Of a stretch of 64,000 bases of DNA, positions 1 to 9,275 are shown one piece after another. The DNA lies in the NCBI RefSeq assembly GCF_003725735.1, contig NZ_RJTM01000035.1, positions 23,171-87,170 of the forward strand, in the 5' to 3' direction. The notes beneath the pieces were generated by a model. That model did no database searches, was not told the DNA's origin, and worked only from the letters and a program-made list of their open reading frames with translations. Origin of the DNA: Sinomicrobium pectinilyticum. GTDB lineage: Bacteria; Bacteroidota; Bacteroidia; Flavobacteriales; Flavobacteriaceae. The stretch's first letter is position 1; each line of letters starts with the position of its first letter. A program made the translations under genes and the position numbers.

Positions 1-924
1 GTCTATGGTTTCCTGCTTCTGCATAATGGTTGCTACGGGTTTAAAAGCTACCCGGAAATATATATCCATACCGTTACTGATTCCTCCCTGCACCCCTCCG
101 GAGAGATTTGTTTTGGTGGTCCCGTCCGGATTATACAGGTCGTTATGCTCGCTTCCTTTCATCTTAGCTCCGCAAAAACCACTACCGTATTCAAAGCCTT
201 TTACCGCATTTATAGATAGCATGGCTTTTCCCAGATCGGCATGCAGTTTGTCGAATACCGGTTCCCCGAGTCCTACGGGGACATTGCGAATAACACAGGT
301 TACCGTACCTCCTACCGTATCTCCCTGCTTTCGTATTTCTTTTATATAATCTTCCATCTTCGCAGCGATCTCCGGGTCGGGACAGCGTACGGGATTGCTT
401 TCTATTTTGGAGAAATCCAGGTCCTGGTAAGGTTTTTCAAGGAAAATATCACCTACGGAAGATACGAAGGCATCTATACGAATATCTTTAAGTAACTGTT
501 TTGCGACGGCGCCGGCCACTACACGACAGGCCGTTTCGCGGGCCGAGCTCCTACCCCCCCCGCGATAATCCCGAAGGCCGTATTTTTGGTCATAAACATA
601 GTCGGCATGACTGGGGCGGTAACTGTCCTTGATATGGGAGTAGTCATGTGATTTCTGATTGGTATTCTCAATAACAAAACCAATAGGCACACCAGTTGTT
701 TTTCCTTCAAAAATGCCTGAAAGTATACGGAATTCATCCGGTTCTTTCCGTTGTGTTACTATGGCTGACTGGCCCGGCTTCCGACGGTTCAGCTCGTGTT
801 GTATTTCATCGAGACGCAGCTCCAGTCCAGCCGGACATCCGTCTATAATCCCTCCTAAAGCCTGTCCGTGTGATTCTCCGAAAGTCGTAAGTTTAAATAT
901 CGTTCCAAAGGAATTTCCTGCCAT
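1..924 (-). CDS. aroC: Chorismate synthase, 3' end outside window
   Basis: Partial gene: 308 residues are visible from the ATG at 924 and the frame stays open to base 1, so about 45 of the usual 350-360 residues lie outside. The enzyme converts EPSP to chorismate, the last step of the shikimate pathway, using reduced FMN. The N-terminus [20 protein letters not shown] carries the family GESHG signature. Further in are RPSHADYVY and [10 protein letters not shown], the phosphate and flavin-binding segments, and near the edge [16 protein letters not shown] good promoter lies directly upstream, and the gene is transcribed away from the LpxH-like gene. Identification is firm from the motifs. Confidence 0.97.
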   Translation of the reverse strand, partial: MAGNSFGTIFKLTTFGESHGQALGGIIDGCPAGLELRLDEIQHELNRRKPGQSAIVTQRKEPDEFRILSGIFEGKTTGVPIGFVIENTNQKSHDYSHIKDSYRPSHADYVYDQKYGLRDYRGGGRSSARETACRVVAGAVAKQLLKDIRIDAFVSSVGDIFLEKPYQDLDFSKIESNPVRCPDPEIAAKMEDYIKEIRKQGDTVGGTVTCVIRNVPVGLGEPVFDKLHADLGKAMLSINAVKGFEYGSGFCGAKMKGSEHNDLYNPDGTTKTNLSGGVQGGISNGMDIYFRVAFKPVATIMQKQETID

Positions 925-940
925 CTAAATTGATTTTGAA

Positions 941-972
941 CAAATGTAAATGTTAATAATTAATTATTCAAA
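941..972 (-). promoter_or_regulatory. aroC promoter (Bacteroidota type)
   Basis: On the minus strand TTTG (972-969) is followed after 20 bp by TACATTTG (948-941). This matches the Bacteroidota -33 TTTG / -7 TAnnTTTG consensus in sequence and spacing. The aroC ATG at 924 lies about 17 bp beyond the -7 element. Confidence 0.65.
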
Positions 973-1039
973 ATTAATATTGAATTTGGGGTTACTAGTT
1001 GGTAATTACAGTAACAAGTTGTAGGTTTAGCCAAAACGA

Positions 1040-1081
1040 GGTAGTTGAGTAACAGTCGCAGACTGTTGTACCGAAGCCACC
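1040..1081. repeat. Dispersed hairpin repeat, copy 1
   Basis: Single copy of a repeat family also seen at 44486-44530 and in the array at 52881-53155. It starts GGTAGTTGAG and ends GTACCGAAGCCACC. The middle is a perfect 7-bp hairpin, AACAGTC (1051-1057) against GACTGTT (1061-1067). The outer ends can also pair imperfectly. It lies in the gap between divergent aroC and the LpxH-like gene. Confidence 0.6.
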
Positions 1082-1179
1082 GGGATCACAATCCCTTAAC
1101 AATATGCTCATAAATAATTAATTGCCAGGTAATCTTTAACTAACACAGATTTTTTTTCTTTACAGAAAATTTTTCCGCC

Positions 1180-2010
1180 TTGAAAAAGCGCAAAGTAGAG
1201 ATTGTCGTCATATCGGATGTTCACCTTGGCACTTATGGTTGCCATGCCGGCGAACTGCTCTCTTACCTGAACAGCATAAATCCGGAAAAGCTTATCCTCA
1301 ACGGGGACATCATAGATATCTGGCAATTCCGGAAACGCTATTTTCCTAAAAAACACCTCCAGGTCATCAAAAAAATCATAGACCTCTCCACCAAGGGGAC
1401 CCAGGTTTTTTACATCACCGGGAACCACGACGAAATGCTTCGGAAATTCAGCGATGTAACCATGGGAAACATCGCTATCCTGGACAAATTATCACTGAAA
1501 CTGGACGGGAAAAAAGCCTGGATCTTCCACGGTGATGTTTTCGATGCTTCCATACAACACACCAAGTGGATCGCCAAACTCGGAGGCTGGGGATATGATT
1601 TCCTCATATTGTTCAACAGGTTTATAAACTGGATACTGGTAAAAATGGGAAGAGAAAAATATTCTCTTTCCAAGAAAATAAAAAACAGTGTAAAAAAGGC
1701 CGTAAAATATATTAATGATTTTGAAAAGGTAGCTGCCGACCTGGCCATACAAAACGGATATAAATATGTGATATGCGGTCATATCCACCAGCCCAAGATG
1801 ATCCGGAAAGTGAACAGGCACGGTACTTGCCTTTATCTCAATTCCGGTGACTGGGTAGAAAACCTCACTTCCCTGGAGTACCATAAGAAACACTGGGAAC
1901 TCTATAGCTTTAACGATGATAAGTTAAGTCCTTTTTATACTGATGAAGATCTGAAGTCCATGAGTTATAAAGATCTGCTTGCCGCCATAACCATAACCGG
2001 AAAGAAGTAA
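1180..2010 (+). CDS. Metallophosphoesterase, LpxH-like (UDP-2,3-diacylglucosamine diphosphatase family)
   Basis: 276 residues. The calcineurin-type metal-binding motifs appear in order: SDVHLG near the N-terminus, LNGDIID, GNHDE, HGD, and GHIHQP near residue 200. These bind the two-metal centre that cleaves phosphate or pyrophosphate bonds. Bacteroidota proteins of this type are usually annotated as the lipid A enzyme that splits UDP-2,3-diacylglucosamine. The start is a TTG: upstream the frame has no ATG before the TAA at 1141, and the motifs begin only about ten residues in. The substrate is inferred from family; phosphoesterase activity is much surer. Confidence 0.8.
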   Translation: MKKRKVEIVVISDVHLGTYGCHAGELLSYLNSINPEKLILNGDIIDIWQFRKRYFPKKHLQVIKKIIDLSTKGTQVFYITGNHDEMLRKFSDVTMGNIAILDKLSLKLDGKKAWIFHGDVFDASIQHTKWIAKLGGWGYDFLILFNRFINWILVKMGREKYSLSKKIKNSVKKAVKYINDFEKVAADLAIQNGYKYVICGHIHQPKMIRKVNRHGTCLYLNSGDWVENLTSLEYHKKHWELYSFNDDKLSPFYTDEDLKSMSYKDLLAAITITGKK

Positions 2011-2402
2011 TTATTTCCGGCTCCCAACCGCGTAAAAATCCTTCTTTATCTTATTTCAACTACAAACAGGGGTAAAAGTTATTAACAATTTTAAGGAGAG
2101 CACTAAGCCCTGTAAAAAACTACACTTCAGAATATTACACTTAAAATTCTGTTCCTAAAATCACTTTTCTTAATAATCTATCCACCCTTTTAGCTGCTAT
2201 TTCACCTAAAGCCTTCTCTTAGGTATAAAGGACAGGGTATAATTCTGTAAAATATCGAGTAATTTTTTAATCTGAAAGTGCCTTCCCCCTCCTGATGACC
2301 ACCATTGAGCAATAATAACCTGCCCAATGGCATAAAAAGGCATTATTACAGGTATTTCACAGGGTTGTCCCGGTAAGAGTTTAACCGAGTAAAATTTTGA
2401 AT
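2011..2402. other. Intergenic region without recognised gene
   Basis: About 390 bp, AT-rich, between the phosphoesterase and the sigma-like gene. I see no convincing ORF, repeat or terminator here. A promoter for the downstream gene must lie in it, but no TAnnTTTG with proper spacing stands out. Confidence 0.5.
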
Positions 2403-2738
2403 ATGGAAAATTCTCAAGAAAAAATTTCTACCGAAAATGTATTATTATCTCTTAAGGAAGGGGACATTAACGCTTATATGAACATTTATGAACATTACCA
2501 TTCCCGTATTTACAGCTTTGCCCTGTCCTTCCTGAAATCGGAAGATATCAGCCGGGAGATTACCGCGGAAGTTTTCACCGAAGTCTGGGAAAGAAGATCG
2601 GAAATCGAGCCCGATACCTTCGACTCTTTCCTGATTTCCGTATGCAGTAACCACGTTTACAAAAAACTCCGCAGTACTTTTAACGAGAATGATTCCAGGA
2701 AAAAACTGTGGAACAGAATGAAACCGGGAAGTAACTGA
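2403..2738 (+). CDS. Stand-alone sigma-70 region 2 protein (ECF-like, lacks region 4)
   Basis: 111 residues from the ATG at 2403; an in-frame TTG six bases upstream is less likely. Residues about 10-90 resemble ECF sigma region 2: an acidic helix LKEGDINAYMNIYEHY, then SFALSFLKSEDISREITAEV and FTEVWERR, then FLISVCSNHVYKKLRS, which matches the -10 recognition helix. A normal ECF sigma is 160-200 residues and ends in a region 4 helix-turn-helix. Here the protein stops after a short basic tail and the convergent esterase gene begins only 25 bp on, so region 4 is absent. It may be a degraded sigma, or a small protein that binds core polymerase or an anti-sigma. The function is not known. Confidence 0.6.
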   Translation: MENSQEKISTENVLLSLKEGDINAYMNIYEHYHSRIYSFALSFLKSEDISREITAEVFTEVWERRSEIEPDTFDSFLISVCSNHVYKKLRSTFNENDSRKKLWNRMKPGSN

Positions 2739-2762
2739 GAGACAAAAAACAGCAGCATTAAA

Positions 2763-3608
2763 TCACCTGAAGAGTAGTTGTGAAAACTGGTAAAGGTCAT
2801 TCCTCCAAACGGAAAAATCATGCTGTCCCGGTTCTACATAATAGGTATGAGGAATCCCTTTTTTAGCAAGGTACTGATGGGTCCGTTCACTGATATACAG
2901 AAGTTCGTCTTCCTGACCGCAGGAAATCCACAGTAACCGGAGATTACGAATAGCTTTCCCCGGCCTGGGTACAAGTTTTTCCGGGACTCTGGTGTTCGGG
3001 GCGGGAGAAAAAGCCCCTATCCAGGCAAATGTTTCCAGATGACCAAGACCGAAATTGAGCGCTTGTCCTCCTCCCATAGATAAACCTGCAAGAGCACGGT
3101 TATTCCGGTCCTTATATACGGGATAATTGGCTTCCACAAAAGGAATCAGGTCATCCAGGAGGTCATTTTCAAAATCGGAAAAAGCTCTTATCTTTTCCTT
3201 ATCAAATATATTATCCCCTGCCCGGTCATCTTTCATTGCCCTGCCATTTGGCATGACTACTATCATAGGTTCCAGCTTTTCCCGGGCATACAGGTTATCA
3301 AATATTACATTCGGTTTTCCGTGATAATACCATTCTGTTTCATCTCCTCCGATTCCGTGCAGCAGGTACAAGACATTGTATTTCCTGTCCCTTGAAAAAC
3401 CCGGCGGCGTATATATGGTGACTTTACGGTCCGTTCCCACAGTTTTCGAAGCATATTCCAGTGTTTCCACCTTGCCCTTGGGGATATCCGCACGGATGGA
3501 ATCAAAACCTGCCGGAGTGTTCATATCTCCCGATTGGGCCAGGATAGGGAAAACCATACTCAACAACAGGAGTATAAGGTACAGATATTTACTTTGAAAA
3601 TATATCAT
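2763..3608 (-). CDS. Secreted esterase, enterochelin/feruloyl esterase-like alpha/beta hydrolase
   Basis: 281 residues with an N-terminal signal peptide (hydrophobic LYLILLLLSMVFPILAQ). Putative-esterase family fold (PF00756 type): oxyanion segment YLLHGIGGDETEWY, nucleophile elbow AGLSMGGGQA with the catalytic Ser near residue 175, and a C-terminal His in PGQHDFSVW. The family hydrolyses carboxyl esters such as feruloyl-sugar or siderophore esters; the substrate cannot be told. It lies 41 bp downstream of ppx on the same strand, so it may be the last gene of the polyphosphate operon. No functional link is obvious. Confidence 0.8.
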   Translation of the reverse strand: MIYFQSKYLYLILLLLSMVFPILAQSGDMNTPAGFDSIRADIPKGKVETLEYASKTVGTDRKVTIYTPPGFSRDRKYNVLYLLHGIGGDETEWYYHGKPNVIFDNLYAREKLEPMIVVMPNGRAMKDDRAGDNIFDKEKIRAFSDFENDLLDDLIPFVEANYPVYKDRNNRALAGLSMGGGQALNFGLGHLETFAWIGAFSPAPNTRVPEKLVPRPGKAIRNLRLLWISCGQEDELLYISERTHQYLAKKGIPHTYYVEPGQHDFSVWRNDLYQFSQLLFR

Positions 3609-3649
3609 GCCGGTTGGTCGGGTAGTTAATTGGTCAGGCCCGGTAAATA

Positions 3650-4546
3650 TCAGCTCTCCTTCTCGTTGTAATAAAGCAATTTTACGATCCCGTCCGATAA
3701 TCCTATTTTAGGAACATGTATCTTCTTAGCCCCGCTCCATTTGGTAGCGGAAAGAAATATACGCGTCGCGGGAATAATAACATCTGCCCTGTCGGGGTTT
3801 AATCCCAGTTCGGATATCCTGTCCTCATAGCTGATACTTTGCAAGAATTGGTACTGGGCGTTTAACCAGATGTAGGACAAGGGTTCGCCGGGCTTCCTCC
3901 CGGACATTTTATACAGTTTGTTAATATTTCCCCCCGAACCTATAAGGGACAGGCTTTTGAGATTCCTGGTACTTTTCTTTATCCATTTTTCTATTTCTTT
4001 CCATACGCCTTCTTCCACCATCTCATTGAGCAACCGCACCGTTCCTATTTTAAAAGATCTGGAAGCTGCTATTTTGCCGTTCGTAAATATGGTGAATTCG
4101 GTGCTTCCCCCTCCCACATCTACATACAGATAAGATTTTTCCGTATCGATGAGCTGGTGAAGGTCTGTAGAAGCTATTATGGCCGCCTCCTTTTTTCCGT
4201 CTATGATCTCTATACGTATACCTGACTTTTTTTCTATCTCCGCCGCCAGTTCATTACCGTTGTTCGCTTCCCGCATCGCAGAGGTGGCACATGCCATGTA
4301 CTTCTCCACATTATGGACCTTCATCAGCAATTTAAAAGCTTTCATGGCGTCTACCATGCGAATGGCATTGCCCCTGGATATTTCTCCCACAGTAAAAGAA
4401 TCCTGTCCTAAACGGACCGGGACCCTTACCAGGGAACTTTTTTTGAACTGGGTTTCTTTTCCCGTTTCTTCAATTACGTTGTTAATCAATAACCTTATGG
4501 CATTGGAGCCAATATCAATAGCAGCAAATTTTCGTATTCTAATCAT
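3650..4546 (-). CDS. ppx: Exopolyphosphatase / Ppx-GppA phosphatase
   Basis: 298 residues, an ASKHA-fold phosphatase. The first phosphate loop FAAIDIGSNAIRLLI is at the N-terminus and the second, YVDVGGGSTEF, lies near residue 140. It removes terminal phosphates from polyphosphate, or the gamma/5' phosphate of pppGpp. It is the short form without the C-terminal HD-like half, as is common in Bacteroidota. It follows ppk1 on the same strand after 121 bp, which supports the polyphosphate role. Confidence 0.9.
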   Translation of the reverse strand: MIRIRKFAAIDIGSNAIRLLINNVIEETGKETQFKKSSLVRVPVRLGQDSFTVGEISRGNAIRMVDAMKAFKLLMKVHNVEKYMACATSAMREANNGNELAAEIEKKSGIRIEIIDGKKEAAIIASTDLHQLIDTEKSYLYVDVGGGSTEFTIFTNGKIAASRSFKIGTVRLLNEMVEEGVWKEIEKWIKKSTRNLKSLSLIGSGGNINKLYKMSGRKPGEPLSYIWLNAQYQFLQSISYEDRISELGLNPDRADVIIPATRIFLSATKWSGAKKIHVPKIGLSDGIVKLLYYNEKES

Positions 4547-4667
4547 ATATAACCTGTTGGCGGGAGCACCTTGTCCCCTTGTCCCCGGTTCGTAGCTGTC
4601 TTTCGGTTTCTTTTATATTGCAGGCCCGAAAACGAACCGTTTATATTTTCAATATATCCTTAGCTTT

Positions 4668-6764
4668 CTATTTTAATTTTTGCAAATAATAATCATAGGT
4701 AGCAAACTGCGAGCGTACTTTTGGAAGGTTGTTTTTACGGTAGGCATTATCCTGCTTTCCGGAAATAACCCTTGCCTTTACATTATCGCTCCAACCTATT
4801 TCGAATGTTTCCAGGAGCTCTTTTTTTATCTCATCATCATAGATGGGGCAACTCACCTCCACCCGGTTATCTATATTCCTCGTCATCCAGTCCGCAGAAG
4901 AAATATAGACCTTCGGATCTCCCCCGTTTCCAAAGATAAACAATCTGGGGTGTTCCAGAAACTTATCCACAATACTTATCACTTCGATATTTTCACTCAT
5001 ACCTTTTACCCCGGGTATCAGGCAACAGGCTCCTCTTACGATCATCTGTATTTTTACGCCCGCCCTGCTGGCTTCGTAAAGCTTGTCCACCATCTTGTAA
5101 TTGGTAATGCTGTTCATCTTCAGCTTCAGGTACCCTTCTTTTCCGGCCTTCGTATTGGCTATCTCCCTGTCAATAAGCTTCGAAAAAACTTTTCCCGTAT
5201 AATGGGGAGAGACTACCAGGTGCTTGTATTTGTTGATTTTGTATGTTGTTTCAAAGAAATCAAATACCGTATTCACTTCCTTCAGTATGGCCTGATTGGA
5301 AGTAAACAGGGTATAATCCGTATAAATTTTCGCCGTAGCCTCATTAAAATTCCCTGTACTGATAAAACCGTAACGTTTTATCCGGTCGTGTTCTTCCCTT
5401 TCTATCAGACATATCTTGCTGTGTACCTTCAGGCCGGGGACCCCGAAAATAAGCTTGATCCCTTCACTTTGCAACTGTTCGGCATACTCTATGTTTGCCT
5501 CTTCATCAAAACGCGCCTGCAGCTCTATCTGTACGGTTACCTGTTTGCCGTTCTTTACGGCATTAATGAGGCTACTTGCTACCTGGGATGCCTTGGCAAG
5601 GCGGTATACCGTAATCTTTATGGTCCGCACCTTCGGGTCCAGGGCAGCTTCGCGGAGAAAACGTATCACATAGGAAAAGGTGTGATACGGGGCAAAGAGA
5701 AGATAATCTTTTTTCGCAATCTTTTCCAGTACGCTTCCCTGCAAGCTTAATCCTTCCACCGGTAAAGGGGGTACTTTATCGTATAGCAGGTCTTCCCTGC
5801 CCAGGCTGGGAAAATTCATGTAATCCCTCCGGTTGTGATATCTTCCCCCCGGAATTACACTGTCTGTATTCTTGATCCGCATTTTATTCTTCAGGAACCT
5901 TAACGTGTCCTTATCTATCTTGTCGTCATACACAAAACGCACAGGCTCGCTTATTTCCCGTCCTTTAACACTGCTGGATATTTTTTCTATAAAACTCTTG
6001 CTAAGGTCATTGTCGATATCTAGTTCCGCATCCCTTGTTATTTTAATCATATGGGCAGAAAGCGATTCGTAGTTAAAAATATTAAAAATGGTATGCATAC
6101 AATACCTCACCAGATCGTCCAGGATAATGATATAGCTTTTATCCCCTTCGTTGGGCAATACGACAAAACGATCAATGTCCTTCGGTATCTCGATCAGGGC
6201 ATAACGTATTTCATTGGGCTCGGAAGAAAAGATATTTTTCAGTGCCCCCGGCTTCTTCTCCTTTTTCATTACCATCTTAACCGCCAGGTAAGCCGCACTG
6301 TCCTTCAGCAACGGAAATTCGGCAAGATCGTTAAGGATAATGGTTACAAGTGCCGGACTGACCTTTTGTACGAAGTAATTGACCACGAATTGCTTTTGGG
6401 ATTCGGAAACTTCGGTCTCATTGATAATAAAAATATTTTCCTTCTCCAGTTGTTTTTCAATATAGCGAAGGATATTCTGGCTTTCCGCCTGTTGTTTTAT
6501 CACTATCTGTGTAATGTCTTCCAGCAGGTCTTTGGCCACTTCGCCCCCAAGGGCACTTTTTCCTTTCCGCCCGGCAAGTGCTATACGCTTTACAGTGGCA
6601 TACCTCACCTTAAAAAACTCATCCAGGTTATTGGAAAATATCCCCAGGAAACGCAACCTGTCTATAAGCGGCACGGTCTCATCGGCTGCTTCCTGTAATA
6701 CCCTGGCATTAAATTGTAACCAGCTAAGTTCCCGGTTAATGTATTGGTTTCGTGTTATCTCCAT
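4668..6764 (-). CDS. ppk1: Polyphosphate kinase 1
   Basis: 698 residues, normal length for PPK1. It makes polyphosphate from ATP through a phosphohistidine. The N-terminus YINRELSWLQFNARVLQEA is the family N domain. The phosphorylated His lies in GLKVHSKICLI. The second conserved His segment, FLEHPRLFIFGNGG followed by YISSADWMTRN, is present near residue 600. The sixA-like gene ends 9 bp upstream, so the two are probably co-transcribed, and ppx follows downstream. Synthesis and breakdown are therefore encoded together. Confidence 0.97.
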   Translation of the reverse strand: MEITRNQYINRELSWLQFNARVLQEAADETVPLIDRLRFLGIFSNNLDEFFKVRYATVKRIALAGRKGKSALGGEVAKDLLEDITQIVIKQQAESQNILRYIEKQLEKENIFIINETEVSESQKQFVVNYFVQKVSPALVTIILNDLAEFPLLKDSAAYLAVKMVMKKEKKPGALKNIFSSEPNEIRYALIEIPKDIDRFVVLPNEGDKSYIIILDDLVRYCMHTIFNIFNYESLSAHMIKITRDAELDIDNDLSKSFIEKISSSVKGREISEPVRFVYDDKIDKDTLRFLKNKMRIKNTDSVIPGGRYHNRRDYMNFPSLGREDLLYDKVPPLPVEGLSLQGSVLEKIAKKDYLLFAPYHTFSYVIRFLREAALDPKVRTIKITVYRLAKASQVASSLINAVKNGKQVTVQIELQARFDEEANIEYAEQLQSEGIKLIFGVPGLKVHSKICLIEREEHDRIKRYGFISTGNFNEATAKIYTDYTLFTSNQAILKEVNTVFDFFETTYKINKYKHLVVSPHYTGKVFSKLIDREIANTKAGKEGYLKLKMNSITNYKMVDKLYEASRAGVKIQMIVRGACCLIPGVKGMSENIEVISIVDKFLEHPRLFIFGNGGDPKVYISSADWMTRNIDNRVEVSCPIYDDEIKKELLETFEIGWSDNVKARVISGKQDNAYRKNNLPKVRSQFATYDYYLQKLK

Positions 6765-6772
6765 ATAAATGA

Positions 6773-7258
6773 TTAACGTAAATGCTTCGGAATGACCATC
6801 AGGTATGTAGTACCTTTACCGACCTTTCTCCAGCTGTCCTCTTCAAAAATAATATGCACTATTCCCGAAGTAGGCAAATTGTCCGTATAACGATTTCCAA
6901 AATTATTGGAAACCTCCGTAAATGCATGATTGTGACCAAAGATCATAACTTTTTCGTAATCGTCGCTTAACGTCCGGATAAAATTAAAAACCGACGCACC
7001 GGAAAAATCGTATAATTCCCCTGCTAACCGCAGTGTTTCCGGGGGGATATCCAGCATTCTCAAAAAAATAGTGCAGGTGTGCAATGCCCGGTTTGCCGGA
7101 CTGGAAAACACTATATCCGGTATGGGTATTTTACCCTTTACATGTGAAGCCACAAGAATGGCGTCGTTAATTCCCTTTTCCTTTAACGGCCTGTCCCTGT
7201 CTCCTACTCCATACTCCCAGGAAGATTTGGCATGTCTTATTAGGGTCAGTTGTTTCAT
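6773..7258 (-). CDS. SixA-like histidine phosphatase
   Basis: 161 residues, the small branch of the histidine phosphatase (phosphoglycerate mutase) superfamily. The catalytic RHG-type motif reads LIRHAKSSW at residues 5-13 with the phospho-acceptor His. A second His sits in IFGHNHAF near residue 108. E. coli SixA dephosphorylates phosphohistidine on phosphotransferase proteins. Here the gene is the first of an operon with ppk1, whose catalytic intermediate is also a phosphohistidine; a connection is tempting but unproven. Confidence 0.8.
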   Translation of the reverse strand: MKQLTLIRHAKSSWEYGVGDRDRPLKEKGINDAILVASHVKGKIPIPDIVFSSPANRALHTCTIFLRMLDIPPETLRLAGELYDFSGASVFNFIRTLSDDYEKVMIFGHNHAFTEVSNNFGNRYTDNLPTSGIVHIIFEEDSWRKVGKGTTYLMVIPKHLR

Positions 7259-7334
7259 AAAACTATTTTTTGAACATTAATATGGTACGGAATCTTCTCT
7301 AAAGATATAATTATAGGCTTTTATTTACAATTTA

Positions 7335-7982
7335 TCAAGGGGCCAGCCGCTCCTTTTTCCAGTCCAGTTCATTTTCAAGGGTATATCGTATCCGGTCGTG
7401 CAGCCTGTTGGGACGGCCCTGCCAGAATTCAACAGATACCGGCTTTACCAGATATCCGCCCCAGTGGCCGGGACGCGGAATTTCCTTTCCTCTGAATTCT
7501 TCTTCGAGCCGTTGCAGTTCTTTTTCAAGCTCTTTCCTTCCCGAAACAACCTCGCTTTGAGCAGATGCCAAAGCGCCGAGTTTACTACCATCCGGGCGCG
7601 ATTCAAAATAACCGTCGGACAGATTTTCGGCTACCTTCTCCGCTATCCCCTTCACTATTACCTGTCGTTCCAGGTTAGGCCAGAAAAAGGAGAGACAGAT
7701 ATTTGGATTGGCCGCAATGGCCTTTCCTTTTTCACTGTTGTAATTCGTATAGAAAATAAACCCTTCATGCGTGTATTTTTTGAGCAATACCACCCGGTTT
7801 TTCGGAAAACCGTCCACCCCAATGGTAGAGACTGTCATGGCATTGGCCTCTTCCACTCCCCCGGTCTTTTCTACCTCGTAAAACCAGGTCTGGAATAATT
7901 CCATGGGATTCCCGGGAGTACTGTCTTCCAGTAACTCCTTTTTTTCGTACGTCCTCCTGTAATTACTCAGATCTTGTTGCAT
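7335..7982 (-). CDS. pdxH: Pyridoxamine 5'-phosphate oxidase
   Basis: 215 residues, the full length of PdxH. It oxidises pyridoxamine or pyridoxine phosphate to pyridoxal phosphate with FMN. Family features: LSNYRRTYEKKELLE at the N-terminus, NRVVLLKKYTHEGFIFYTNY for FMN binding, ASAQSEVV, and the C-terminal VEFWQGRPNRLHDRIRY signature. It lies 76 bp upstream of the sixA-like gene on the same strand but probably forms its own unit. Confidence 0.97.
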   Translation of the reverse strand: MQQDLSNYRRTYEKKELLEDSTPGNPMELFQTWFYEVEKTGGVEEANAMTVSTIGVDGFPKNRVVLLKKYTHEGFIFYTNYNSEKGKAIAANPNICLSFFWPNLERQVIVKGIAEKVAENLSDGYFESRPDGSKLGALASAQSEVVSGRKELEKELQRLEEEFRGKEIPRPGHWGGYLVKPVSVEFWQGRPNRLHDRIRYTLENELDWKKERLAP

Positions 7983-8182
7983 AGTTCGTGATATTTAGGA
8001 AATTATTCCGTACAAAGATACCGTTTACGGCTCATATTTAGGGTATCCCATACAAGATTCGGAGCTTTTTCCGAAGAAATCCTAGACAGTAAAACCAAGG
8101 GGACATGAAGTCATTTTTTGTTTGGAGGCACTATAAAACAATCGTATAAATACGTATAATTGTATTGTTTAAATCTCTTCCC

Positions 8183-8668
8183 ATGAAGATCAGAAAAGCC
8201 AGTATCACACACGACTACGAGAGCGTATGGAGTATTTTTTCTGCCGTTGTGCAAACCGGCGACACCTATGCATATCCCCCGGAAACGACCATGACCGAAA
8301 TGAAAACATACTGGTTTGCCGATGCCATGACGACTTTTGTCATAGAAGAAGACGGTAATATACTGGGAACGTACATAATTAAGCCCAACCAGCCGGGCCT
8401 TGGCAATCACATAGCCAATTGTGGCTATATGGTGGCCCCCCGGGCGCATGGCAGGGGTATAGGTAAGAAGTTATGTGAACACTCCATAGCCTTTGCCAGG
8501 GAAAGCGGTTACAAAGGCATACAATTCAACATCGTGGTGAGTACCAATGAAGTTGCCCTGAGACTCTGGCAAAAATCCGGTTTCCGGATAACAGGCATTA
8601 CTCCCAAAGGTTTCCGGCATAAGGAGCTGGGTTTTGTGGATACCTATGTTATGTTCAGGGAATTGTAG
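8183..8668 (+). CDS. GNAT family N-acetyltransferase
   Basis: 161 residues from the ATG at 8183; an in-frame TTG 18 bp upstream gives no better start. The acetyl-CoA binding motif is VAPRAHGRGIGKKLCEHS, and NEVALRLWQKSGFRITG is the following conserved helix-strand. The family transfers acetyl groups from acetyl-CoA to amines; the acceptor is unknown. The gene is isolated, facing the msrB end. Confidence 0.85.
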   Translation: MKIRKASITHDYESVWSIFSAVVQTGDTYAYPPETTMTEMKTYWFADAMTTFVIEEDGNILGTYIIKPNQPGLGNHIANCGYMVAPRAHGRGIGKKLCEHSIAFARESGYKGIQFNIVVSTNEVALRLWQKSGFRITGITPKGFRHKELGFVDTYVMFREL

Positions 8669-8747
8669 GGTTAGCCGGGTAATGCCTTAAATACATAATA
8701 GCATTCCCTCCTGACCGGTCTCCACCTTCAAAACTCCTGGCAGACTC

Positions 8748-9275
8748 TTACTCCGCCTGCTTATCCGGTTCAAAATCGAGCGAAACGGAGTTCATACAGA
8801 ACCTTTTGTGCGTAGGGGGCGGCCCGTCGTCGAAAATATGTCCGAGGTGCGAATTACACCTTGCACATTCTACTTCTATACGGTGCATTCCGTGCGAATT
8901 GTCCTCTTTATAAATAACACTGCCTTCCCGTTCGGTTTCAAAAAAACTTGGCCAGCCGCAACTACTGGCAAATTTGGCATCGGAACGAAACAAAAGGTTT
9001 CCGCAAACCGCACAGTAATAGGTCCCCTTCGTATCGCTGTCCCAGTATTTACCGGTAAAGGCCCGTTCGGTCCCCTGTTGCCTGGCCACATAATAAAGCT
9101 CCGGAGAAAGGATCTTTTTCCACTCCGCATCACTTACATTGAGATGTGTTGTGTCCGTCCGGGAATAATACGGATTGTTTTTGTGCTTTGTTTCCATTGT
9201 CTGTTGTGCTTTACATATGCCCGTGGATGCCAGAAATACAACCGACAGCACCAGAGCGGTTTTTATCATCTTCAT
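8748..9275 (-). CDS. msrB: Peptide-methionine (R)-S-oxide reductase, exported
   Basis: 175 residues with an N-terminal signal sequence (ALVLSVVFLASTGICKA), so it is probably periplasmic or lipid-anchored. It reduces the R form of methionine sulfoxide in proteins. Two zinc-binding CxxC pairs are present (CAVC and CARC), together with HLGHIFDDGP and the catalytic Cys in RFCMNSVSL. The start overlaps the stop of msrA by 4 bp, so the two are translationally coupled and repair both sulfoxide diastereomers. Confidence 0.95.
   Translation of the reverse strand: MKMIKTALVLSVVFLASTGICKAQQTMETKHKNNPYYSRTDTTHLNVSDAEWKKILSPELYYVARQQGTERAFTGKYWDSDTKGTYYCAVCGNLLFRSDAKFASSCGWPSFFETEREGSVIYKEDNSHGMHRIEVECARCNSHLGHIFDDGPPPTHKRFCMNSVSLDFEPDKQAE

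Noticed and set aside
4680..5750. 356-residue ORF on the plus strand
   Set aside because: It lies wholly antisense to ppk1, which has all catalytic motifs; composition is rich in Tyr/Phe/Ile as expected of a shadow.
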